DNA of 6,950 nucleotides from positions 1-6,950 of the forward strand of contig JALNVE010000173.1 in NCBI GenBank assembly GCA_023227695.1, given 5' to 3'. Below the pieces are notes generated by a model. That model saw only the letters and a program-made list of their open reading frames with translations, ran no database searches and was not told the DNA's origin. The position numbers and the translations under genes are program-made. This stretch comes from Paludibacteraceae bacterium (GTDB lineage Bacteria > Bacteroidota > Bacteroidia > Bacteroidales > Paludibacteraceae). Positions 1-5,099 of this stretch are shown piece by piece (positions within the stretch are counted from its first letter, which is position 1; each line of letters starts with the position of its first letter).

Positions 1-7
1 TGCAATA

Positions 8-39
8 CAAAGGTAACGGCATTTACTTTTAGACACAAA
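8..39 (-). promoter_or_regulatory. Bacteroidota-type promoter firing out of the left edge
   Basis: On the minus strand a TTTG -33 box (39-36) is followed after exactly 20 bases by TACCTTTG (15-8), a perfect match to the Bacteroidota -7 consensus TAnnTTTG at the expected 19-21 base spacing. Transcription would start at about base 1 and run left, out of the window, so the gene it serves is not visible. Two 18-base direct repeats lie immediately upstream (56-114), where activator or operator sites, or insertion-sequence terminal repeats, would sit. Confidence in the promoter is moderate to good; its target is unknown. Confidence 0.62.
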
Positions 40-55
40 AATAAGTAATATAATG

Positions 56-114
56 TCATCCTGCAATTTGACCCATTGACACAAAGTACAATCATTTCAT
101 CCTGCAATTTGACC
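56..114. repeat. Pair of exact 18-base direct repeats, 41-base period
   Basis: TCATCCTGCAATTTGACC occurs exactly at 56-73 and 97-114, with a 23-base unrelated spacer. A shorter copy of the core CAATTTGA recurs at 151-158, so the cores start at 64, 105 and 151. On the minus strand the unit reads GGTCAAATTGCAGGATGA. The copies are just upstream of the promoter at 8-39. They could be regulator-binding sites, since 41 bases is close to four helical turns. They could also be the multiple terminal repeats of an IS21-family element whose transposase would lie to the left. Two copies are too few to call CRISPR. The repeat is certain, its role is not. Confidence 0.8.
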
Positions 115-374
115 TATACGCCCATTTTTTTCCTCCTCAAGTTGCATTATCAATTTGAATCCCCGATATAAAAATATGGTAGAAGAATAAAAAAAAGTTA
201 TTCTTATTTAAAACAAAAAAAAGATTTCAATAAGGCTATAGCTGAATTTATAAAGATGATTGCATTTTTTGTGATACTTATAAAATATATCACTACACAC
301 AAAACTTCTATAAGTGTTGACTTAAGAAAAGCAAAAAGACTAAAGATAGTGAAAGTTCATTTTAAGAATGATTT
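115..374. other. AT-rich gap downstream of the ATPase module, no gene seen
   Basis: No convincing reading frame is present on either strand. The stretch is very rich in A and T. It has an 8-bp inverted repeat, AAGAATAA/TTATTCTT (183-190 and 198-205), with a seven-base loop, and a 6-bp one, GTGATA/TATCAC, at about 271-293. Neither is followed by a T-tract on the minus strand, so I do not call a terminator for the 187-residue gene ending at 375. If the left repeats are an insertion-sequence end, the boundary probably falls near 120-125, where the minus strand reads TGGGCG. Confidence 0.4.
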
Positions 375-938
375 TTAATCAACTGCCACACTTAAAAAGA
401 AATCTTTAACAATATTTTCATCAGATGAACCTTGATTAGTCTTTAAGTACACCAAAGCATTCGCAAACGCTTTTATTTCGGCGTTGTTTCTTATTGCTTT
501 TATTAGATTCTTGATTTTAGCGTCATCTTTTGAAGTTATACGTTTTGTTATATCTGTAAACTTTTTAAGATTATCGGGAAAACCTATTTCATTTAAGTTA
601 ACACCTTGTTCTGCTGCAGAATCAAGAATAAACATATCCATTGCTGGTTTTATAGCAAAAACATAATGATTCTCATCAGGATGTTTCAGCACTGCAATAT
701 GTTTAGATTCCCAAATCTTCTTAAAATCAATTATAATGCCTGTCTTTACCTTATCATTATCTACTATTCCTATTCCAAATTGCCCCTTAAACTTTTCTCT
801 TAAAATTTTTGTTACATTGTTACAACCCTTTTGATGGTTTACACCTGCAGTAATAGACCCAAATGAATTCAATAATGTTTCTACCATATTAGTATCAACA
901 TAACATTCCGGGATTATGTATAAATCCTTACTTGCCAT
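375..938 (-). CDS. Unrecognised 187-aa ATPase partner, possible TOPRIM-like protein
   Basis: I do not recognise this family with certainty. The 187-residue protein has no signal peptide or membrane segment and should be cytosolic. It opens with a beta-strand-like run ending in an acidic residue (LYIIPE, Glu11), then YVDT (Asp15). About 45 residues later a second hydrophobic strand ends in acidic residues, GIGIVDND (55-62, Asp60 and Asp62). A Glu followed by a DxD pair after hydrophobic strands is the pattern of TOPRIM-type nuclease folds in OLD and DUF4435 proteins, but the match is loose. The middle contains FAIKPAMDMFILD (94-106), and the C-terminal half is Lys-rich and helical. Its ATG overlaps the ATPase stop by one base (TAATG), which implies one transcript, translational coupling and joint function. 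An effector or nuclease role is inferred from this pairing. It is AT-rich like its partner and unlike dapL. Confidence in the gene is high, in its function low. Confidence 0.88.
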   Translation of the reverse strand: MASKDLYIIPECYVDTNMVETLLNSFGSITAGVNHQKGCNNVTKILREKFKGQFGIGIVDNDKVKTGIIIDFKKIWESKHIAVLKHPDENHYVFAIKPAMDMFILDSAAEQGVNLNEIGFPDNLKKFTDITKRITSKDDAKIKNLIKAIRNNAEIKAFANALVYLKTNQGSSDENIVKDFFLSVAVD

Positions 939-2038
939 TACTTATAAGTTTCTATATTAAAAAAGACGTCAACTCCATATTTGTATATTTCTTCAATCTC
1001 ATCTCGTGACGCTTGTTTGACTTTATACTCTCCAGATTGTGTTTTTTGAGATAGAAACAAACCTAATTCTTTTTCTCCCACTTTTTCTAATAAATCAGTC
1101 ATAACATAAGGACTATGAGTCGCTATAAACAGGTATCCACCATGCGTTCCTTTATTTTTATCAACAAGATAAGTCATTAAAACCGATTGCGTTGGAGGAA
1201 ATAAATTTTGCTCTGGTTCTTCTAAAAAAATATCGTTACCAAAATTTTGGGTGAAATTATTAACTATTTTTAGAACCTTTGTTTTTTTACCACCATCTAA
1301 TGATTGAAACTCATTCATCAAATGTTCTTGCAGTTTTCTATCTTCTTGTTCTTTACTCCATGTACTATTCTTACCTTTTTGCCTAAATCTAACAGCATAC
1401 ATGTAATTTAGATGAACATAGAGTGGAACCAGAGATTGTAGTCCACTTGAAGTGTTCGTGAGCAACAACTCCTTATCATTTGGCATTTTTATGATATCCT
1501 GGTGCGAAATAGAATCATAATGATAATTGACATCCAGATTCAGAATGTCTAAACCACTTTTTAATGAAGTCCTCGCATTATTCCAATCAGACATGAAACG
1601 TTGAATGTTGTTTCCAGAAAGAGCAACATCAAACCAATTCGGAATAACGGAAACCATATTTCGTTCCGCTGGTATATACGAAATTTTTGAGCTATGATAT
1701 TTCCATCTTGCTTTTTTCCAATCGAACGAGAAAGATTTTTTCCCAAAGTTATAAGAAAATCTCATATAATCGCTCTCATACTCTATGATGCTATCTTTAG
1801 ATTTGTATCCATCCAACTTGTGAAACTCTATCAGACATTCCTCAAAGTAACCATCAGATTCAAAAATCTTATAAGATTGAAGTCTTTGTATGCGTTTTTC
1901 AATCCATGAGCAGCAACTTGCAACCTTTAACAAACAGCTTTTCCCTGAACTTTGAGGACCAATTATCACATTAACCCTTTGCAATTCTACTTCAGCAAAA
2001 GAAATGGGACCAAAATTTTTAATGGTGATGCGCTTCAT
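938..2038 (-). CDS. AAA/ABC-type ATPase, OLD/RecF-like, likely defence ATPase
   Basis: This 366-residue cytosolic ATPase starts MKRITIKNFGPI, the usual opening of SMC/RecF/OLD-like ATPases (AAA_15/AAA_21 type). The Walker A loop GPQSSGKS is at 27-34 (Lys33, Ser34). YIPAER at 121-126 is a motif often seen in this group. A signature-like SSGLQS is at 197-202, Walker B with the catalytic acidic residues is IFLEEPE (270-276), and the H-loop is FIATHSP (304-310, His308). All nucleotide-binding elements look intact. The coiled-coil region between Walker A and the signature is short, and there is no C-terminal TOPRIM domain, unlike full-length OLD or GajA proteins. The nuclease-like function may instead lie in the next gene, which overlaps by one base. 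Such ATPases act as sensors or gates in PARIS, Septu, Gabija and AbiL-type anti-phage systems. A defence role here is inferred from architecture and the low G+C island. The ATG at 2038 fits the conserved N-terminus and a promoter box at 2058-2065. Confidence 0.9.
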   Translation of the reverse strand: MKRITIKNFGPISFAEVELQRVNVIIGPQSSGKSCLLKVASCCSWIEKRIQRLQSYKIFESDGYFEECLIEFHKLDGYKSKDSIIEYESDYMRFSYNFGKKSFSFDWKKARWKYHSSKISYIPAERNMVSVIPNWFDVALSGNNIQRFMSDWNNARTSLKSGLDILNLDVNYHYDSISHQDIIKMPNDKELLLTNTSSGLQSLVPLYVHLNYMYAVRFRQKGKNSTWSKEQEDRKLQEHLMNEFQSLDGGKKTKVLKIVNNFTQNFGNDIFLEEPEQNLFPPTQSVLMTYLVDKNKGTHGGYLFIATHSPYVMTDLLEKVGEKELGLFLSQKTQSGEYKVKQASRDEIEEIYKYGVDVFFNIETYK

Positions 2039-2057
2039 AATCTTATTTTTTCACTCA

Positions 2058-2065
2058 CAAAATTA
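2058..2065 (-). promoter_or_regulatory. -7 box of the ATPase module promoter
   Basis: The minus strand reads TAATTTTG (2065-2058), a perfect TAnnTTTG, 20 bases before the ATPase ATG. I find no TTTG-like -33 box 19-21 bases upstream, so the promoter may be weak or activator-dependent. The leader would be only about a dozen A-rich bases, with no Shine-Dalgarno. Confidence 0.5.
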
Positions 2066-2088
2066 CAGATATTTTTAAGACTAATTGT

Positions 2089-2124
2089 AGCCTGATAAAA
2101 AAAACTTATTTTCTAAAACAGGCT
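2089..2124. repeat. Inverted repeat AGCCTG/CAGGCT upstream of the ATPase gene
   Basis: AGCCTG (2089-2094) and CAGGCT (2119-2124) are perfect 6-bp inverted arms around a 24-base A/T-rich spacer containing runs of A. It lies just upstream of the -7 box at 2058-2065. It could be a regulator site or a weak hairpin, and chance is also possible at this arm length. Confidence 0.35.
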
Positions 2125-2219
2125 GACTATTTTTTGTGTCCTTTGTTAATGTAGACCTTTATGTTTGATATTCCTAATTCATTGTCAACCTCTAGACTAG
2201 GTAAAAATAAACAAATTGT

Positions 2220-2255
2220 AGTTGTTTTGCAAGAAACATGCAGTTGTTTTACAAC
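2220..2255. repeat. 13-base imperfect direct repeat and nested palindrome
   Basis: AGTTGTTTTGCAA (2220-2232) recurs as AGTTGTTTTACAA (2242-2254), with one mismatch and a 22-base period. The second copy contains the hairpin GTTGT-TTT-ACAAC (2243-2255). It is the first of four repeat clusters in the gap between dapL and the ATPase module. A weak minus-strand open frame (2127-2351, 74 codons) crosses it and draws a third of its residues from these repeats, so I do not call it a gene. Confidence 0.6.
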
Positions 2256-2346
2256 AACCAGGTTTTTCACCATTAAGAATAAGAGTTTTCTATTCTTTCT
2301 ATCTTTTACTCTATAAATTTCTGACATACAAATTTCATAAATAAAG

Positions 2347-2394
2347 TACATTTTTTAGCACATGATTTATCTTTAAGACTACATTTTTAAGCAC
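2347..2394. repeat. 15-base imperfect direct repeat, 33-base period
   Basis: TACATTTTTTAGCAC (2347-2361) and TACATTTTTAAGCAC (2380-2394) differ at one base and start 33 bases apart. They sit in non-coding AT-rich DNA between the ATPase module and the dapL terminator. Their role is unknown. Confidence 0.6.
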
Positions 2395-2409
2395 TTAATT
2401 TTGTTTTTA

Positions 2410-2442
2410 ATTAGTCTAATTGGGAATTATTAGTCTATTTGG
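2410..2442. repeat. 14-base imperfect direct repeat, 19-base period
   Basis: ATTAGTCTAATTGG (2410-2423) and ATTAGTCTATTTGG (2429-2442) differ at one base. The first copy contains the near-perfect palindrome AATTAG-T-CTAATT, and a CCAATTGG palindrome follows at 2444-2451. The arrangement could be a set of operator half-sites or a remnant of an intergenic repeat element. Confidence 0.55.
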
Positions 2443-2509
2443 TCCAATTGGTTTTGACTGATGACGGGGAACGAGTACCGTCTGACGACGGCCTTCGTTG
2501 AAAACGATC

Positions 2510-2537
2510 CTCTGTGTCTACTCTGTGAATCTCTGTG
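2510..2537. repeat. Three CTCTGTG heptamers at 10-11-base spacing
   Basis: CTCTGTG occurs at 2510-2516, 2521-2527 and 2531-2537, about one helical turn apart. The heptamers come shortly after the more G+C-rich stretch 2460-2500, which holds a small CCGTC-TGAC-GACGG hairpin (about 2479-2492). The cluster lies between the dapL terminator and the ATPase module and is not coding on current evidence. Confidence 0.6.
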
Positions 2538-2560
2538 TAACCAACATAAGGAAACTCTTA

Positions 2561-2598
2561 AAAACGAAAAAAGAGAGATGCGTGAACCACACATCTCT
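2561..2598 (-). terminator. Rho-independent terminator of the dapF-dapL operon
   Basis: On the minus strand AGAGATG (2598-2592) pairs with CATCTCT (2580-2574). The stem continues through a U:G pair and GTG/CAC to a three-base GTT loop, giving an 11-bp stem. After one more base, six T residues follow (2572-2567), then CG and four more T. It lies 48 bases after the dapL stop. It should insulate the ATPase module from dapF-dapL transcription, so the module needs its own promoter. Confidence 0.88.
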
Positions 2599-2645
2599 TC
2601 TAAAACTAATTACAAAAAACTCGATAAAAGAAACATCTTTATTTT

Positions 2646-3866
2646 TTAGTCTAAACGCTTCATGGCCTCTATTGTGTTGTCGCGATCACCAAGGGCTGAG
2701 AAACGGATGTAACCTTCTCCGCTTGGGCCAAAGCCTACGCCTGGTGTTGCAACTATATTTTTCTCTTTCAACAGATAATCGAAGAATTCCCAAGAATTCA
2801 TATTCTCTGGAGTTTTTGTCCAAACGTATGGTCCGTTAACGCCTCCAAAGACTTCGTAACCTGCGGCTTGAAGACTCTCACAAATGATCTTTGCATTACC
2901 CATATAATAATCCACTTGCGCACGAACCTGCTCCTTGCCTGCCTGTGAATAGACAGCCTCTGCTGCACGCTGAACGATATATGGTGTTCCGTTGAATTTG
3001 GTACATTGCCTACGGTTCCACAAACGGTTAAGGGCAACCTTTTCTCCCTTCTCATTGTAGGCAATGACTGTTTTTGGAATGATTGTATAACCACATCTTG
3101 TACCTGTAAATCCAGCTGTCTTTGAGAAACTTCGGAATTCAATGGCAACCTCTTTGGCTCCCTCTATCTCATAAATTGAATGCGGAACATCCTTCTCACG
3201 GATGAAAGCCTCGTAAGCTGCATCAAAAAGGATGAGCGCCTCATTCTCTCGCGCATAATCCACAAATTTCTTCAACTGAGCTTTGGTCAATGTCGTTCCT
3301 GTAGGGTTGTTTGGGAAGCAGAGATAGATGACGTCTACCCTCTTCTGTGGCAACTCAGGCACAAAACCGTTATCCTTTGTAACCGGCATGTAGACGATGT
3401 TGCTCCAATGTCCGTTTTCCAAAAGATTTCCTGCACGTCCGGCCATCACATTTGTATCGACATAAACGGGATAAACAGGGTCTGTCACGGCAACGATGTT
3501 GTCAAGACCAAGAATATCGCCGATATTTCCCGTATCACTTTTAGCTCCGTCGCTGATGAAAATCTCATCTGTCTCTAAAGAAACGCCACGCGTTGCGTAC
3601 TCATTGTCAAGAATTGTCTGAGCCAAGAAGGCGTAGCCTTGCTCCGGACCATAACCGCGAAAAGTCTCACGGTGCGCCATCTCTTCTGTGGCATGCTCCA
3701 TTGCCTTAACAACCGCATCGCAAAGAGGAAGAGTCACATCACCGATTCCCATTCTAATAATTTTTGATTGAGGGTTCAGCTGTTTATAATCTGCCACCCT
3801 GTGGGCAATCTTCGAGAAAAGGTAACTTCCCGGAAGTTTCTGAAAATTATCGTTAATTCTTGCCAT
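2646..3866 (-). CDS. dapL: LL-diaminopimelate aminotransferase
   Basis: DapL is a PLP-dependent class I/II aminotransferase that converts tetrahydrodipicolinate directly to LL-2,6-diaminopimelate with glutamate as amino donor, bypassing the succinylase and acetylase steps. From the ATG at 3866 the protein is 406 residues, close to the usual 408-411, and opens with the family-typical pattern NDNFQKLPGSYLFSKIA. Visible motifs are SDGAKSDTGNIGD (105-117), FPNNPTG (184-190), DAAYEAF (215-221), SFSKTAGFTG with PLP lysine Lys249, NRRQCTKFNGT (284-294) and the C-terminal TPGVGFGPSGEGYIR (374-388). The open frame extends upstream to 4112, but that 82-codon stretch overlaps dapF in another frame, so 3866 is the true start. 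The gene lies 38 bases after dapF in one operon and ends before a strong terminator at 2561-2598. The C-terminus (EAMKRLD) is a few residues shorter than common relatives, with no catalytic loss. The product supplies peptidoglycan and lysine. Confidence 0.96.
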   Translation of the reverse strand: MARINDNFQKLPGSYLFSKIAHRVADYKQLNPQSKIIRMGIGDVTLPLCDAVVKAMEHATEEMAHRETFRGYGPEQGYAFLAQTILDNEYATRGVSLETDEIFISDGAKSDTGNIGDILGLDNIVAVTDPVYPVYVDTNVMAGRAGNLLENGHWSNIVYMPVTKDNGFVPELPQKRVDVIYLCFPNNPTGTTLTKAQLKKFVDYARENEALILFDAAYEAFIREKDVPHSIYEIEGAKEVAIEFRSFSKTAGFTGTRCGYTIIPKTVIAYNEKGEKVALNRLWNRRQCTKFNGTPYIVQRAAEAVYSQAGKEQVRAQVDYYMGNAKIICESLQAAGYEVFGGVNGPYVWTKTPENMNSWEFFDYLLKEKNIVATPGVGFGPSGEGYIRFSALGDRDNTIEAMKRLD

Positions 3867-3904
3867 TATATCTGATATTTTATTTCTGATAATAAGATTT
3901 CTTG

Positions 3905-4753
3905 TTACAACTCGTAAGTTCCTTCGAAAACAGTCACGGCAGCGCCCGTCATGTAGACATGTTTGTCGTGACGGTTCCACTCTATCTCCAAATCGCCACC
4001 GCGAAGAGAGACAATCACCTTGCCATCGCAATATCCGTTGAGCACAGCTGCAACCACAGAGGCACAAGCCCCTGTACCGCAAGCCATTGTCTCCCCGGCA
4101 CCACGCTCCCAAACACGCATTTTCAAAGAATGCTCGGAAAGGACCTTGATAAACTCGGTATTTGTTTTTTTAGGAAAAATAGGATGAGACTCGAACAGCG
4201 GACCAATCTTTTCCAGATTCAGATCGTCAATCTCATCCATAAAAAGGACGCAATGAGGATTGCCCATCGAAAGACGATTTGCGGAGTAAGTCTGACCGTT
4301 CACCTCCAACTGAAATTTCATCACACTGCTGCTGTTGAGTTTAGATAGAATAAGGCTCGCCTCGAAAATCGGCTCGCCCATATCAACGGTGACAGTATCT
4401 ACCATTTCGTTGACGGTATGAAGTTCGAGCATTTTTCTGCCCGCAAGCGTCTCCAAAGAGATGAGTTTTTTCTTCGTCAATCCTTTGTCATATACAAACT
4501 TACCTACGCAACGAGAAGCATTCCCGCACATCTCGGCTTCTGAGCCGTCGGAGTTAAACATACGCATACGGAAATCACAACTTTCGGAAGGCATAATCAA
4601 GACCAGTCCATCCGATCCGACTCCCGTGTGACGGTTACTCATCTTTATGGCCAAATCAGAAGGATTCTCAACACTCTCCTCGAAACAATTTATGTATATA
4701 TAATCGTTCGAGATGCCTTGCATTTTCGTAAATTTTATCTTTCGTAATTGCAT
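3905..4753 (-). CDS. dapF: Diaminopimelate epimerase
   Basis: DapF interconverts LL- and meso-diaminopimelate by a cofactor-free two-cysteine mechanism and uses the product of the adjacent dapL. From ATG 4753 the protein is 282 residues, a normal length. Both catalytic cysteines are present in their motifs: Cys76 in AEMCGNASRC (73-82) and Cys225 in ETMACGTGAC (221-230). The N-terminal FTKMQGISNDYIY (8-20), NSDGSEAE (67-74), MGNPHCV (163-169) and RVWERGAGET (213-222) match the family. The frame can be opened further upstream at a TTG (4783), but that start lies at the predicted transcription start of the promoter at 4787-4818. The ATG at 4753 has an AAAGGA-like ribosome site nine bases upstream, so it is preferred. 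It is first gene of a dapF-dapL operon, with a 38-base gap. Its high G+C (one sampled line 58%) contrasts with the ATPase module. Confidence 0.96.
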   Translation of the reverse strand: MQLRKIKFTKMQGISNDYIYINCFEESVENPSDLAIKMSNRHTGVGSDGLVLIMPSESCDFRMRMFNSDGSEAEMCGNASRCVGKFVYDKGLTKKKLISLETLAGRKMLELHTVNEMVDTVTVDMGEPIFEASLILSKLNSSSVMKFQLEVNGQTYSANRLSMGNPHCVLFMDEIDDLNLEKIGPLFESHPIFPKKTNTEFIKVLSEHSLKMRVWERGAGETMACGTGACASVVAAVLNGYCDGKVIVSLRGGDLEIEWNRHDKHVYMTGAAVTVFEGTYEL

Positions 4754-4786
4754 ATCATTCAATCCTTTAAACTTCAATTGCAATTA

Positions 4787-4818
4787 CAAAACTAAAGAAG
4801 AGAGCTTTAAAATTCTAA
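4787..4818 (-). promoter_or_regulatory. Promoter of the dapF-dapL operon
   Basis: On the minus strand TAGTTTTG (4794-4787) is a perfect TAnnTTTG -7 box. TTAG (4818-4815), one mismatch from TTTG, lies 20 bases upstream. The predicted start near 4780 gives a leader of about 27 bases to the dapF ATG at 4753 and argues against the longer TTG start at 4783. Confidence 0.62.
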
Positions 4819-5099
4819 CATATTGCCATTTCTATTTGAAAATAGGCTAAAAACATTACAATTTAAAATATGAATGTTTATTTACTTATAAAACAGAAAC
4901 AAAAAAAGATACATTTCATTTCAATTCATTACTTCACAGCAAAAACAAAATGCATATTTATGAGATAAATTTCAGAGTTAGGAATTGAGCTGTAAGCAAA
5001 AGGGAAAACAGTTTAGATATTAAATCATAAGAAAATGTTTTTGCCTCTCTGCAAAATGCAGAAAAACAGAAACATATCAGATACTTATATCTTAAAATC
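4819..5099. other. AT-rich gap between nnr and the dapF promoter
   Basis: No gene is evident on either strand. After the nnr stop there is a compact hairpin, TCTGCA-AAA-TGCAGA (5048-5053/5057-5062), flanked by GTTTT (5037-5041) and AAAAC (5063-5067), which can extend the stem across a bulge. The T-run lies before, not after, the hairpin on the minus strand, so it is not a standard terminator for nnr, though it may act as a 3' end or processing structure. The rest is unstructured A/T-rich DNA. Confidence 0.4.

Noticed and set aside
56..114. CRISPR array
   Set aside because: There are only two 18-base copies with a 23-base spacer, no further units at the same period and no cas gene. Repeat and spacer are shorter than usual.
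183..205. Terminator after the 187-residue gene
   Set aside because: The AAGAATAA/TTATTCTT stem is all A/T apart from one pair and has no T-tract following it on the minus strand.
2127..2351. 74-codon minus-strand open frame upstream of the ATPase gene
   Set aside because: It crosses the 13-base repeats at 2220-2255, has no recognisable domain, ribosome site or promoter, and its composition fits non-coding AT-rich DNA. It could at most be a tiny unknown peptide.
2039..2560. Retron-type ncRNA upstream of the ATPase gene
   Set aside because: No reverse transcriptase is present, and no long paired a1/a2 ends or msr/msd-like stems could be traced. Only short repeats and a 6-bp dyad are seen.
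2461..2649. 62-codon plus-strand open frame
   Set aside because: It runs through the CTCTGTG repeats and the dapL terminator and ends within the dapL stop region. No homology or ribosome site is evident.
3867..4112. 82-codon upstream extension of the dapL frame
   Set aside because: It lies in another frame over the catalytic-cysteine region of dapF and encodes an unlikely Cys/Arg-rich peptide. The family N-terminus starts at the ATG at 3866.
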